A DNA stretch of 64,000 nt from Pseudomonas sp. SCB32 (GCF_009189165.1 NZ_CP045118.1:2356001-2420000); one strand, 5' to 3'. Positions 8,951 through 18,651 are shown, counted from the stretch's first letter. Numbers and translations are program-made. The notes: generated by a model not told the origin, from the sequence alone.

Positions 8951-11203
8951 ATGTATAAAGACTTAAAATTCCCCATCCTCATCGTTCACCGCGACATCAA
9001 GGCCGATACCGTGGCCGGTGACCGGGTCCGTGACATCGCCCGCGAGCTGGAGCAGGACGGCTTCAGCATCCTCTCCACCGCCAGCTCCGCCGAAGGGAGG
9101 ATCGTTGCCTCCACCCACCACGGGCTCGCCTGCATCCTGGTCGCCGCCGAGGGGGCGGGGGAGAACCAGCGCTTGTTGCAGGACGTGGTGGAGCTGATCC
9201 GCATGGCGCGGGTGCGCGCGCCGCAGCTGCCGATCTTCGCCCTTGGCGAGCAGATGACCATCGAGAACGCGCCGGCCGAGTCCATGGCCGATCTGCACCA
9301 GTTGCGCGGCATCCTCTACCTGTTCGAAGACACCGTGCCGTTCCTCGCCCGCCAGGTCAGCCGCGCCGCGCGCAAGTACCTGGAAGGCCTGCTGCCGCCG
9401 TTCTTCCGCGCCCTGGTGGAGCACACCGCGCAGTCCAACTATTCCTGGCACACGCCCGGCCACGGCGGCGGCGTGGCCTATCGCAAGAGTCCGGTGGGGC
9501 AGGCGTTCCACCAGTTCTTCGGGGAAAACACCCTGCGCTCGGACCTTTCCGTCTCGGTGCCGGAGCTGGGCTCGCTGCTCGATCACACCGGCCCGCTGGC
9601 CGAGGCGGAGGCCCGCGCGGCGCGCAATTTCGGCGCCGATCACACCTTCTTCGTGATCAACGGCACCTCGACCGCGAACAAGATCGTCTGGCATTCCATG
9701 GTCTGCCGCGATGACCTGGTGCTGGTGGATCGCAACTGCCACAAGTCGATCCTGCACGCGATCATCATGACCGGTGCGATCCCGCTCTACCTGATGCCGG
9801 AGCGCAATGAACTGGGCATCATCGGCCCGATTCCGCTTTCCGAGTTCAGCCGCGAGTCGATTGCCGCGAAGATCGCCGCCAGCCCGCTGGCGCACGGGCG
9901 CGAACCCAAGGTCAAGCTGGCGGTGGTGACCAACTCCACCTACGACGGCCTCTGCTACAACGCCGAGATGATCAAGCAGGCGCTTGGGAACAGTGTCGAG
10001 GTGCTGCATTTCGACGAGGCCTGGTACGCCTATGCGGCCTTCCACGACTTTTACGACGGGCGCTACGGCATGGGTACCAGCCGCCAGGACAGTGGCCCCC
10101 TGGTGTTCACCACCCACTCCACCCACAAGATGCTCGCCGCCTTCAGCCAGGCCTCGATGATCCACGTGCAGGACGGCGGCGCCCGGCGCTTCGACCGCGC
10201 GCGCTTCAACGAAGCCTTCATGATGCACATCTCCACCTCGCCGCAGTACGGCATTATCGCCTCACTGGACGTGGCCTCGGCGATGATGGAGGGCCCGGCG
10301 GGAAGCTCGCTGATCCAGGAAACCTTCGACGAGGCGCTGAGCTTCCGCCGTGCCCTGGCCAACGTGCGGCAGAACCTCGCCGAGGACGACTGGTGGTTCT
10401 GCGTCTGGCAGCCGCCGGGCGTGGAGGGCACCGACGAGGTGAAGACCCGCGACTGGGTGCTGGAGCCCAACGCTGACTGGCATGGTTTCGGCGATGCGGT
10501 CGAGGACTACGTGCTGCTCGACCCGATCAAGGTCACCCTGGCCACGCCGGGCCTAACCGCCGGCGGGCGGCTGGATGCGCGGGGCATTCCCGCGGCAGTG
10601 GTCAGCCGCTTCCTCTGGGAGCGTGGGCTGGTGGTGGAAAAGACCGGCCTGTATTCCTTCCTGGTGCTGTTCTCCATGGGCGTGACCAAGGGCAAGTGGA
10701 GCACCCTGGTCACCGAACTGCTGGAGTTCAAGCGCAGCTACGACGCCAACCAGCCGCTGGCGGACGCCCTGCCCAGCGTTGCCCAGGCGGGTGGGGCGCG
10801 GTATGCGGGCATGGGCCTGCGCGATCTGTGCGACGAGTTGCACTGCTGCTACCGCGACCACGCCACCGCCAAGGCCATGAAGCGCATGTACACCGTGCTG
10901 CCGGAAATCGCCATGCGCCCGGCCGATGCCTACGCGCAGTTGGTGCGCGGCGAGGTGGAGGCGGTGCCCATCGACCAGTTGCTGGGGCGTATCGCGGCGG
11001 TGATGCTGGTGCCCTATCCGCCGGGCATCCCGCTGATCATGCCGGGCGAGCGGTTCACCGAGTCCACCCGCTCGATCCTCGACTACCTGGCCTTCGCGCA
11101 GAGCTTCGAGCGCAACTTCCCGGGCTTCGACTCGGATGTGCACGGGCTGCAGGTCCATGAGGTGAACGGCGAGCGGCGCTATACGGTGGAGTGCTGCAAG
11201 TGA
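8951..11203 (+). CDS. ldcA: Lysine decarboxylase (Orn/Lys/Arg decarboxylase class I)
   Basis: This PLP enzyme converts lysine to cadaverine and CO2. The 750-residue protein has an N-terminal receiver-like wing domain (about 1-135, opening MYKDLKFPILIVHRDIK), then the aspartate-aminotransferase-fold core. The core has HTPGHGGG near 176, FVINGTSTANKIV, and the PLP-binding Lys (about residue 393) in HSTHKML. The C-terminal domain has the conserved MPGERF. Length matches P. aeruginosa LdcA (PA1818), which is the first enzyme of lysine catabolism and is under ArgR control. Repeated (T/C)GTCAG elements at 8834 and 8863 upstream could be regulator half-sites, but they do not match the ArgR consensus well. 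A strong terminator follows directly. Confidence 0.92.
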   Translation: MYKDLKFPILIVHRDIKADTVAGDRVRDIARELEQDGFSILSTASSAEGRIVASTHHGLACILVAAEGAGENQRLLQDVVELIRMARVRAPQLPIFALGEQMTIENAPAESMADLHQLRGILYLFEDTVPFLARQVSRAARKYLEGLLPPFFRALVEHTAQSNYSWHTPGHGGGVAYRKSPVGQAFHQFFGENTLRSDLSVSVPELGSLLDHTGPLAEAEARAARNFGADHTFFVINGTSTANKIVWHSMVCRDDLVLVDRNCHKSILHAIIMTGAIPLYLMPERNELGIIGPIPLSEFSRESIAAKIAASPLAHGREPKVKLAVVTNSTYDGLCYNAEMIKQALGNSVEVLHFDEAWYAYAAFHDFYDGRYGMGTSRQDSGPLVFTTHSTHKMLAAFSQASMIHVQDGGARRFDRARFNEAFMMHISTSPQYGIIASLDVASAMMEGPAGSSLIQETFDEALSFRRALANVRQNLAEDDWWFCVWQPPGVEGTDEVKTRDWVLEPNADWHGFGDAVEDYVLLDPIKVTLATPGLTAGGRLDARGIPAAVVSRFLWERGLVVEKTGLYSFLVLFSMGVTKGKWSTLVTELLEFKRSYDANQPLADALPSVAQAGGARYAGMGLRDLCDELHCCYRDHATAKAMKRMYTVLPEIAMRPADAYAQLVRGEVEAVPIDQLLGRIAAVMLVPYPPGIPLIMPGERFTESTRSILDYLAFAQSFERNFPGFDSDVHGLQVHEVNGERRYTVECCK

Positions 11204-11207
11204 CGGA

Positions 11208-11238
11208 CGGGCCCTGATGCGCAGGGCCCGCCTTTTTT
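11208..11238 (+). terminator. Rho-independent terminator after ldcA
   Basis: CGGGCCCTG (11208-11216) pairs with CAGGGCCCG (11222-11230), 5-nt loop, followed by CC and a run of six T. It separates ldcA from the c-di-GMP gene. Confidence 0.92.
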
Positions 11239-11302
11239 AAAAGACCAACTATTCTTGTCGGGATCGGTACAGGGAGAAACGAGGAAAAAGGGAGGTTTCC
11301 CC

Positions 11303-13489
11303 ATGCGCTGCCCCTCGACATTGCCGAACGAAAGCGAACGCCTGAGCGCGCTTTCCGACTATGGATTCGACGATGAAGCCCTGCTGCCGAGTCTGGACCC
11401 GGTGGTGCAGATCGCTGTGCGCATGTTCGGCATGCCGGTCGCTGCGGTGAACATGATCGGCAGCGATCACGTGTTCTTCGCCGCGGCAACGGGCGTGGGC
11501 GAGGTGGACATGGGGCGCGACGTCTCCTTCTGCGCCCACGCCATCACCCAGAACGAGGTGATGGTGGTACCCGACGCCAGCCGCGACGAGCGTTTCCACG
11601 ATAATCCGTTAGTGACCCAGCCTTCGGGCATACGGTTCTACGCCGGTGTGCCGCTGCTGTCGGTGGAGGGCCACCCGCTGGGCGCCTTGTGCATCATCGA
11701 TAGCCAGCCCCATGACGACTTCTCGGTCGACGACCGGGAACGCCTGCGTGAACTGGCGCGCATGGCTGCCGACCGCCTGGAGCTGCGTCGCATCGAAGTG
11801 ATGTCGGCGCGTACCCGACCGCTGTTCGAGGAGTACGCCGGCAGCTCGCCGACGCCGGTGGTCTGGTTCGATTGCTGGGGCGAGATCGTGGCCTGGAACG
11901 AGGCGGCCGCCAATCTGTACGGTTACGCGCTGGAAGAAGGGGCGGGGCAGTCGTTCGAGTCGCTGCTGCCGGAGCGCGGGCGTGCAGCCTTCCGCAGCCT
12001 GATCAACCGTGCCATCGACGCGACCTCGCTGGATGGCATGGAGGTGCCGACGGAAATCACCGGCGTGCGCCGGGACGGCACCGAGCTGGCCCTGGGGCTC
12101 ACGCTGTTCTGCTGGACGGAGAAGGGCAAGCTCAAGTTCGAGGCCGTGCTCAAGGACCTGACCGCCCGGCATCAGGAAGAGGAAGCGCTGCGCCAGTTGG
12201 CCAGTGTCGATGTGCTGACCGGCCTGACCAACCGTGGCCGTTTCTACCGGGTCACCGAGGACATACTGGTGCAGTCGCGTCCGGCGGCGGTGCTGATGAT
12301 CGACCTGGACGGCTTCAAGGACGTCAACGACTCGCTGGGGCACGCGGTGGGCGATGGCATCCTGCGTGAGGTCGCCGTTCGTCTGGAGCGCCTGGCCAGC
12401 GCGGGGGCCACGGTGGCACGCATCGGCGGCGACGAGTTCGCCATACTCGAACCGAATCTGATCGCGCCGGATCAGGCCATGCGTCTGGCCCAGGCGGCCA
12501 TCGCACGCATCGCCGACCCCATCATCATCGACGCCCACGAAGTGCGGGTGGCTGCCAGCTGCGGGGTGGCACTGGCGCCGCTGCACGCCCAGGAAGCCCT
12601 GGAGCTGGTCGGCGACGCCGACCTGGCACTGTTCAAGGCCAAGAGCAGCGGGCGCGGCCATGCCTTCGTCTTCGTTCCGGCGCTGAAGATGGAAGCGGCG
12701 GCGCGGCACCTGTACGGCATGGAGTTGCATCGCGCCGTGGCCAATGGCGAGTTCCTGCTGTTCTACCAGCCGCAGGTGAGCCTGCGCGATGGCTCCCTGT
12801 GCGGCGCGGAAGCCCTGATCCGCTGGCAGCATCCGCAGCGCGGGCTGTTGTCGCCTGCTGCCTTCCTGCCATCGCTGGAGGGTGGGCCGCTGGCGGCGAT
12901 AGTTGGCGCCTGGATTCTCGACGAAGCCTGCGCCCAGGTCGCCTACTGGCGGCGCAACGGCGCGCCGAAGGTGCGCATGGGTGTGAATCTGTTCGGGGCG
13001 CAGTTCCGTATGGGCAACCTGGTCTCCCAGGTGCTCGAAGCGCTGGAGCGTCACGGCCTGCCGGCCGAGGCCCTGGAGCTGGAGATCACCGAGAATATCG
13101 TGCTCAACCATGACGACGTGGTGCTCAATACCCTGCGCACGCTGCGCAGCTACGGCGTGGGGATTGCCTTCGATGACTTCGGCACTGGCTACGCATCGCT
13201 GAGCCTGCTCAAGACCTACCCGCTGAGCCGGATCAAGATCGACCGCTCCTTTGTGATCGGCATGCTGGAGTCCCGGCAGGACCTGTCGGTGATCCGCGCG
13301 ATCCTCGACATGGCCCGCAGCTTCGACCTCGATACCATCGCCGAAGGCATTGAGACCTCGGCCCAGCGCGATCGACTGCGCAGCGAACGGTGCGCGGAGG
13401 GGCAGGGCTACCTGTTCGCCAAGCCGATGCCGGCCAATCAGTTCGAGCAGGTCTTCGGCATCGGTGGCCGGCAGTTCGGTTCCGCCTGA
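11303..13489 (+). CDS. GAF-PAS-GGDEF-EAL cyclic-di-GMP signalling protein
   Basis: A 728-residue protein predicted to make and/or break c-di-GMP. An N-terminal GAF domain (about 25-165, with FCAHAITQNEVMVVPDA and FYAGVPLLSVEGHPLGALCIID) is followed by a PAS domain (about 180-300) with a short PAC-like end. A GGDEF domain with intact RIGGDEFA (375-379) comes next, then an EAL domain with EAL at 503-505, ITENIV, DDFGTGYASLSLL and AEGIE. Both active sites look complete. No RxxD inhibitory site lies at the usual spot before GGDEF. There is no signal peptide or membrane helix, so sensing is cytosolic. The ATG at 11303 is chosen because GGGAGG lies 7 nt upstream. It sits between ldcA and the permease, which are adjacent in PAO1. 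Confidence 0.92.
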   Translation: MRCPSTLPNESERLSALSDYGFDDEALLPSLDPVVQIAVRMFGMPVAAVNMIGSDHVFFAAATGVGEVDMGRDVSFCAHAITQNEVMVVPDASRDERFHDNPLVTQPSGIRFYAGVPLLSVEGHPLGALCIIDSQPHDDFSVDDRERLRELARMAADRLELRRIEVMSARTRPLFEEYAGSSPTPVVWFDCWGEIVAWNEAAANLYGYALEEGAGQSFESLLPERGRAAFRSLINRAIDATSLDGMEVPTEITGVRRDGTELALGLTLFCWTEKGKLKFEAVLKDLTARHQEEEALRQLASVDVLTGLTNRGRFYRVTEDILVQSRPAAVLMIDLDGFKDVNDSLGHAVGDGILREVAVRLERLASAGATVARIGGDEFAILEPNLIAPDQAMRLAQAAIARIADPIIIDAHEVRVAASCGVALAPLHAQEALELVGDADLALFKAKSSGRGHAFVFVPALKMEAAARHLYGMELHRAVANGEFLLFYQPQVSLRDGSLCGAEALIRWQHPQRGLLSPAAFLPSLEGGPLAAIVGAWILDEACAQVAYWRRNGAPKVRMGVNLFGAQFRMGNLVSQVLEALERHGLPAEALELEITENIVLNHDDVVLNTLRTLRSYGVGIAFDDFGTGYASLSLLKTYPLSRIKIDRSFVIGMLESRQDLSVIRAILDMARSFDLDTIAEGIETSAQRDRLRSERCAEGQGYLFAKPMPANQFEQVFGIGGRQFGSA

Positions 13490-13493
13490 GCGA

Positions 13494-13517
13494 CAAGGGG
13501 CGGAATTTCGCCCCTTG
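13494..13517 (+). terminator. Hairpin after the GGDEF-EAL gene, possible terminator
   Basis: Nine-bp arms CAAGGGGCG (13494-13502) and CGCCCCTTG (13509-13517) directly after the stop codon. There is no T-run, so termination is uncertain. Confidence 0.5.
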
Positions 13518-13706
13518 GATTGATCCCGCGCGGGGAAATCGTTCGAAGGCTGCGCATTCGCGGTGGAAACTGTTTCCTCCTTTGCCTTGTGCTGACTACC
13601 CTGTAGGGCAGATCGGAACATTGCGTCCGAATCAGGAGGCCTTCGCCATGAACGGCGCGGCAGGTAGGAACCAATAGAACAAGGCCGCAGACTTTAAGGA
13701 GTGCAG

Positions 13707-15050
13707 ATGGCGGGAGCGAAAAAGGGCAGCATGGGGTTCTGGAGCTGCACCGCGCTGGTGGTGGGCAACATGGTCGGCTCGGGGGTGTTCCTGTTGCCGT
13801 CGAGCCTGGCGGCGTACGGCGGGCTCAGCCTGTTCGGCTGGCTGGTGTCGACCACGGGGGCCGTGCTGCTGGCCTTCACCTTCGCCCGGCTGGCGCGGCT
13901 CAATCCCGGCGCTGGCGGCCCCTATGCCTATACCCGCGACGGATTCGGCAGTTTCGCGGGCTATCTCTGTGCCTGGACCTACTGGAAAGCCGCCTGGATC
14001 GGCAACGCGGCGATCGCCGTGACGCTGGTGGGCTATCTGCGCGTATTCATCCCGGTGCTGGCCGACCCGCTGCTGATGGTCGCCACGGCCATCGGCGCCA
14101 TCTGGCTGTGCACCCTGATCAACCTGCGCGGCATCACCGCCTTCGCCCTGGTGCAGAACCTGCTCACCGCGCTCAAGCTGATTCCGCTGATCCTGGTCGG
14201 CATCCTCGGCTGGTTCCACTTCAATCCCGACTACCTGACCATTCCCGCAGCCAGCGAGCTGCCGAACATGGGCTACGCCCAGGCCATTGCCACCACGGCG
14301 GCGTTGACGCTCTGGTCGTTCATCGGGCTTGAGTCGGCCACCGTGCCGGCGGACGACGTGCGCGACCCGAAGAGGACCATTCCCCGCGCCACGCTGTTCG
14401 GTACGCTGGCGGCCGCGGCGGTGTACATCCTGTCCATTACCTCCGTGCAAGGGCTGATGCCGCCGGAAGTGCTGGCCAAGTCCACTTCGCCCTTTGCCGA
14501 CGCCGCGCGCATCCTGCTGGGCGACTGGGGCTACTACCTGGTGGCTGGCGGTGCAGTGATCGCCTGCCTGGGTGCGCTCAACGGCTGGGTGTTGCTGCAA
14601 GGGCAGATTCCGGTGGCGCCGGCCCGCGACGGGCTGTTCCCCGAGTCCCTCGGTAAGCTCAACAAGAATGGCGCGCCGGCCAACGGCCTGCTGTCTTCCG
14701 GGTTGCTGGTCACCGCACTGGTGATGGTCGACGGCCACGGCGAGTTGGTGGAGGTGTTCAACGTCATCATCCTGCTCGGCACCATGACCGGCGTCGTGCC
14801 CTATGCCTTCTGCACCGCGGCGCTGCTGCAGCTGCTGGCGGTGAAGCCGGACTCCTTCTCGCCGCGTTCGCGTCCGCAGGTGCTGGCCATCGGTTGCCTG
14901 GGCTTCCTCTACTCGCTGTGGGCGCTTTACGGCACCGGCGAGCAGGCAATCTTCTGGGGCTTCCTGGTGTTCATGGCCGGCATCCCGATGTACACCTGGC
15001 GGCAGTACCGCAACCGTGTCCAGGGGCTGCCACTGGCGGCAGGCGACTGA
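13707..15050 (+). CDS. APC-family amino acid antiporter, probable lysine/cadaverine exchanger
   Basis: A 447-residue inner-membrane transporter with about 12 hydrophobic helices. The opening MGFWSCTALVVGNMVGSGVF carries the GxG substrate-binding signature of helix 1 in the APC superfamily, and ARLNPGAGGPYAYTRDGFG is the CadB/PotE/ArcD-type loop. The ATG at 13707 has TAAGGAG 6 nt upstream; an in-frame GTG at 13701 would overlap that site. PAO1 has the equivalent (PA1819) directly after ldcA, where it is proposed to export cadaverine in exchange for lysine. That role is inferred from context. Here it has its own upstream region because the c-di-GMP gene intervenes. Confidence 0.88.
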   Translation: MAGAKKGSMGFWSCTALVVGNMVGSGVFLLPSSLAAYGGLSLFGWLVSTTGAVLLAFTFARLARLNPGAGGPYAYTRDGFGSFAGYLCAWTYWKAAWIGNAAIAVTLVGYLRVFIPVLADPLLMVATAIGAIWLCTLINLRGITAFALVQNLLTALKLIPLILVGILGWFHFNPDYLTIPAASELPNMGYAQAIATTAALTLWSFIGLESATVPADDVRDPKRTIPRATLFGTLAAAAVYILSITSVQGLMPPEVLAKSTSPFADAARILLGDWGYYLVAGGAVIACLGALNGWVLLQGQIPVAPARDGLFPESLGKLNKNGAPANGLLSSGLLVTALVMVDGHGELVEVFNVIILLGTMTGVVPYAFCTAALLQLLAVKPDSFSPRSRPQVLAIGCLGFLYSLWALYGTGEQAIFWGFLVFMAGIPMYTWRQYRNRVQGLPLAAGD

Positions 15051-15121
15051 AAGTCCGTTCCGGCACGATCCCGTCAGATCAAGCACTTGATGGCGGTTTT
15101 GCAAGCCAACTCGCGCCCGAT

Positions 15122-15148
15122 GCCGTGGCCTGTGTCACAGACCACGGC
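15122..15148. promoter_or_regulatory. Near-perfect 27-bp palindrome, candidate operator
   Basis: Arms GCCGTGG-C-CTGTG and CACAG-A-CCACGGC around a single central T give 12 of 13 matching positions per arm. It lies 139 nt before the isomerase start and about 25 nt before a TATAGT hexamer (15172-15177). The geometry (no loop) fits a dimeric repressor site better than a hairpin terminator. The cognate regulator is unknown. Confidence 0.5.
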
Positions 15149-15286
15149 ATCGACTTTTGGTCTTGCCTTGTTATAGTGACGCGATTTCCGACATCTGTTT
15201 CTGACGCCAAAAAAAGAACTGTATGCCGGGCCCTTGCGGTGGTTAGCCGCAGCCTGGCGTGAAGCAGGCATCCCCGAGGACATTCC

Positions 15287-16099
15287 GTGACCGAGTACAA
15301 AGCATTCCGCGTCGAACTGGCGGACAAGATCGCCCATGTGCAGATCAACCGCCCGGAAAAGATCAACGCCATGAACGCCGACTTCTGGAAGGAGATCATC
15401 GATATCTTCCAGTGGGCGGACGAAACGGATGAAGTCCGTGTGGTGGTCCTCAGCGGCGCCGGTAAACATTTCTCCGCCGGCATCGACCTGGCGTTGCTGG
15501 CCCAGGCCGGCAGCCAACTGGGCAAAGACGTCGGTCGCAATGCCCGCGCCCTGCGCAAGACCATCCTGCAGCTGCAGGGCTCGTTCAACACCGTCGATAA
15601 CTGCAGCAAACCGGTGCTCGCCGCGATCCAGGGTTACTGCATCGGTGGCGCCATCGACCTGGTCTCCGCCTGCGACATGCGCTACTGCAGCGCCGATGCG
15701 CTGTTCTCCATCAAGGAGATCGACATGGGCATGGCCGCCGATGTCGGCACCCTGCAGCGCCTGCCGCGCATCATCGGCGACGGCATCATGCGAGAGCTGG
15801 CCTACACCGGCCGCAACGCCGACGCCGAGGAAGCCCGGCAGATCGGCCTGGTCAATCGCGTCTACGCCGACCATTCCGCGTTGCTCGATGGGGTCATGGA
15901 TATCGCTCGGCAGATCGCCGCCAAGTCGCCGATCGCCATCCGTGGCACCAAGGAAATGATCGGCTACGCCCGCGACCACCGTGTCGAGGACGGCCTGGAA
16001 TACATCGCCACCTGGAACGCCGCCATGCTGCAGTCCGCCGACCTGCAGACCGCCATGATGGCGCACATGAGCAAGAAGAACCCCGAGTTCGCCGATTGA
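15287..16099 (+). CDS. Delta(3,5)-Delta(2,4)-dienoyl-CoA isomerase (crotonase family)
   Basis: A 270-residue crotonase-fold enzyme. The stretch from GGAIDLVSACDMRYC through KEIDMGMAADVGTLQRLP to YIATWNAAMLQ closely resembles eukaryotic peroxisomal/mitochondrial dienoyl-CoA isomerase (ECH1). The catalytic Glu (KEIDMG) and Asp (AADVG) of that family are both present. It shifts conjugated double bonds during beta-oxidation of odd-position unsaturated fatty acids. HFSAGIDL is the oxyanion-hole and CoA-binding loop. The start is a GTG with GAGGA 6 nt upstream. It is usually annotated only as enoyl-CoA hydratase (PA1821 in PAO1). fimL follows 42 nt downstream. Confidence 0.88.
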   Translation: MTEYKAFRVELADKIAHVQINRPEKINAMNADFWKEIIDIFQWADETDEVRVVVLSGAGKHFSAGIDLALLAQAGSQLGKDVGRNARALRKTILQLQGSFNTVDNCSKPVLAAIQGYCIGGAIDLVSACDMRYCSADALFSIKEIDMGMAADVGTLQRLPRIIGDGIMRELAYTGRNADAEEARQIGLVNRVYADHSALLDGVMDIARQIAAKSPIAIRGTKEMIGYARDHRVEDGLEYIATWNAAMLQSADLQTAMMAHMSKKNPEFAD

Positions 16100-16141
16100 T
16101 GCCCATCCACTCTTCTTGCGCGCAGGAGGCGCACTAGGCCG

Positions 16142-17815
16142 ATGGTTACTGGAGCCACGTCCCTCAGTCTGGTTCGCGACGAGCTGTTCGCCACGATGGA
16201 AGAGGCCGAACAGAATCTCGAGCACTTCATCGCCGAGCGTCAGAACGGCCACCTGCTGCAGCACTCGGTCGAGTGCCTGAGCCAGATTCGCGGCACCCTC
16301 AATCTGATCGAGCTGGCCGGCGCCGAGCTGCTGGCCCAGGAAGCGCTGTCGCTGGCCACCGATATTCCCGCCGGTGTCAGCGAGGACCGCGATGGCCAAC
16401 TGGCCGCACTGGGCAATGCGCTCTACGTGCTGCGCCGCTACCTGGAAAACCTCGAAGCACATCGCCAGGAAATCCCCGAGCTGTTGCTGCCGGCGATCAA
16501 CGACGTGCGCCAGGCCGCCGGCCAGCCGGCCTTGCCGGAGAGCTTCTTCTTCAGCGCGCGGCTGGACCTGCCGCGCCCGCTGCGCGCGGTGACGGCACCG
16601 CAGGTGGATGACTCGGCCCGTGAAGTCCGCCGGCTGCGGCAGATGTACCAGGTCGGCCTGCTCGGGTTGATCCGAGAACAGAATCTCTACCCCAGCCTGA
16701 AGCTGATGGGCCGCGCCCTGGCCAAGCTCGATCTGCTGCTGGGCAGCGCCTCGCGCACCCGCCTGTGCTGGGTTGGCGCCGGCGCGCTGGAAGCGCTGGT
16801 GGATGCGCGGATGCTGCCGCGCAAGACGCGCAAGCAGGTCTTTGCCCGCCTGGACCGCGAACTCAAGCAACTGATCGGCAATCCGCAGTACGAAGCGCCG
16901 CGCCAGTTGCTCAAGGAACTGCTCTATCTCACTGCGCTGGCCGATACCAAAGGCCAGCGCGCCAGCGAACTGCGCCAGGTGTTCGGCCTGGCGCCGCTGC
17001 CGTTCACCGATCATCTGCTGGAAGACGAATCGCAGCGCCTGTCCGGCCCCGGCCAGTCGGTGATGCGTTCGCTGTCGGTGGCGATCCGCGAGGAACTCAC
17101 CGCGGTCAAGGATCAGCTCGACCTGATCGAGCGTGGTGTGTCCCAGGCCGATGCGCTGGGCATCCTGCATACTCAGCTGGGCAAGCTGGCCAAGACCCTG
17201 GGCATGGTAGGCCTGAACTCGGCGTCCATCGCCCTGCAGCACCAGCACACGGTGGTGGCGGGGTGGGTGGCCAAGGGGACCGCGGATGATCCGGGCGCCC
17301 TCAATGCGCTGGCCGATACCTTGCTCTACGTCGAGAGCATGGTCGGCAACCTGGAGCGCGGCGAGCGCCCGAGCGCGCGCGCCGTGCCGCTGGGCGAGGA
17401 TGAGTCGTTCGCCGTGCATCAGCTGGCCGAGGCTCGCATCGTGGTGATCGACGAGGCCCAGGCGGGCCTCGCGCTGGCCAAGCGGGCGATCACCGCGTAC
17501 CTGGAATCCAACGGCGACAAGCTGCACCTGGCCAACGTCCCCATCAGCCTGCAGGCGGTGCGCGGCGGCCTCTGGTTCCTTGGCCAGGAGCGCGCGGCAT
17601 TGCTCGTGGGCGCCTGTGGCGATTACATTCAGGGGCAGATGATCGAGACGACCCAGATGCCGTCCGAGCAGATGCTGGAGACCCTGGCGGATGCGCTGAC
17701 CGGCCTGGAGTACTACCTGGAGGGTGGAGCCATGATGCGGCTTGAAGGCCAACCCGACGTCCTGGACGTCGCCAGCGAGAGCGTCAAGGCGCTCGGCCTG
17801 ACGGTGGCCGCCTGA
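16142..17815 (+). CDS. fimL: FimL, regulator of type IV pili and cAMP-dependent virulence
   Basis: A 557-residue cytosolic protein resembling the N-terminal part of the chemotaxis-like kinase ChpA, with degenerate Hpt-type helical modules (for example [17 protein letters not shown] and [20 protein letters not shown]). The expected phosphorylatable histidines of active Hpt modules are not evident. In P. aeruginosa FimL (PA1822) is needed for twitching motility and acts with FimV/PilG to raise cAMP through adenylate cyclase CyaB. Here it has the same place, between the isomerase and nudC, and its stop overlaps the nudC start by 1 nt (TGATG). AGGAGG precedes the ATG at a somewhat long spacing of 12 nt. 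Confidence 0.9.
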   Translation: MVTGATSLSLVRDELFATMEEAEQNLEHFIAERQNGHLLQHSVECLSQIRGTLNLIELAGAELLAQEALSLATDIPAGVSEDRDGQLAALGNALYVLRRYLENLEAHRQEIPELLLPAINDVRQAAGQPALPESFFFSARLDLPRPLRAVTAPQVDDSAREVRRLRQMYQVGLLGLIREQNLYPSLKLMGRALAKLDLLLGSASRTRLCWVGAGALEALVDARMLPRKTRKQVFARLDRELKQLIGNPQYEAPRQLLKELLYLTALADTKGQRASELRQVFGLAPLPFTDHLLEDESQRLSGPGQSVMRSLSVAIREELTAVKDQLDLIERGVSQADALGILHTQLGKLAKTLGMVGLNSASIALQHQHTVVAGWVAKGTADDPGALNALADTLLYVESMVGNLERGERPSARAVPLGEDESFAVHQLAEARIVVIDEAQAGLALAKRAITAYLESNGDKLHLANVPISLQAVRGGLWFLGQERAALLVGACGDYIQGQMIETTQMPSEQMLETLADALTGLEYYLEGGAMMRLEGQPDVLDVASESVKALGLTVAA

Positions 17816-18651
17816 TGCGTACCGGACGCTGGGAGTCGGCGTTGTTCGAGGTGGCGGCGCATGGCGGCTGGGCGGTTGCCCACTGCCAGCAGCAGTTCCT
17901 CGCCGACAGCAACGGCGTGCTGTTCCCCCGTGACTGGCTGAAGCGCCAGGACCTGGCGGTGCTCTCCGAGCATGCTATCGGCCAGTTCGACGGCGAGCCG
18001 GTGTACCTGCTGGAAATCGAGCGTCCCGACCCGCTGGACGGTGCCAGCTGGATCGGCCTGCGCCAGTTCATGCTGGAGGGCGAGGAAGACATCTTCGCCA
18101 TGCTCGGCTTCGCCAGCCAGATCGGCATCTGGTGGCGGCAGAACCGTTTCTGCGGCAGCTGCGGCCAGCCCAACCAGCGGATGCCCCGCGACCGTGCCAT
18201 GCAGTGCGAGACTTGCGGCATCCAGCGTTACCCGCTGCTGTCGCCGAGCATGATCGTATTGGTGACCCGTGGCGACGAACTCCTGCTCGCGCGTTCGCCG
18301 CGTTTCGTGCCCGGCGTGTACAGCACCCTGGCCGGCTTCGTCGAACCGGGCGAGTCAGTCGAGCATTGCGTTGCCCGCGAGGTGCGCGAAGAGGTCGGGG
18401 TGGAGATCACCAATATCCGCTACATCGGCAGCCAGCCCTGGCCGTTCCCGCATTCGCTGATGTTTGGTTATCACGCCGAATACGCCAGCGGCGAGATCGT
18501 CATGCAGCCGGACGAGATCGAGGACGCGCGCTGGTTCCATATCGATGACTTGCCGCGTTTGCCGGCTGGGCGCTCCATCGCCCGCTACCTGATCGAGCTG
18601 TACCTGGCGCGCCGCGCCGGCCGGCCCGATCCCATCCTGTCCGGCGCCTGA
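17815..18651 (+). CDS. nudC: NAD(+)/NADH pyrophosphatase (RNA decapping Nudix hydrolase)
   Basis: NudC hydrolyses NADH to NMNH and AMP and removes NAD caps from RNA. The 278-residue protein has a zinc site of four Cys (C113, C116, C131, C134) and a complete Nudix box at 174-196 (GFVEPGE...REVREEVGV). It also has the NudC-specific motif SQPWPFPHS at 206-214. It overlaps fimL by 1 nt, so it is translated from the same mRNA. The stop codon coincides with the first base of an inverted-repeat element. Confidence 0.96.
   Translation: MRTGRWESALFEVAAHGGWAVAHCQQQFLADSNGVLFPRDWLKRQDLAVLSEHAIGQFDGEPVYLLEIERPDPLDGASWIGLRQFMLEGEEDIFAMLGFASQIGIWWRQNRFCGSCGQPNQRMPRDRAMQCETCGIQRYPLLSPSMIVLVTRGDELLLARSPRFVPGVYSTLAGFVEPGESVEHCVAREVREEVGVEITNIRYIGSQPWPFPHSLMFGYHAEYASGEIVMQPDEIEDARWFHIDDLPRLPAGRSIARYLIELYLARRAGRPDPILSGA

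Noticed and set aside
11609-13621. 670-residue minus-strand frame
   Set aside because: Antisense to the GGDEF-EAL gene.
15128-15143. Vfr/CRP site CTGTGTCACAG before the isomerase
   Set aside because: CRP-type sites need six bases between TGTGA and TCACA; here there is one.
15074-17752. 892-residue open frame on the minus strand
   Set aside because: Antisense to the isomerase and fimL genes; composition (Gln/His/Arg-rich) is typical of a shadow frame.
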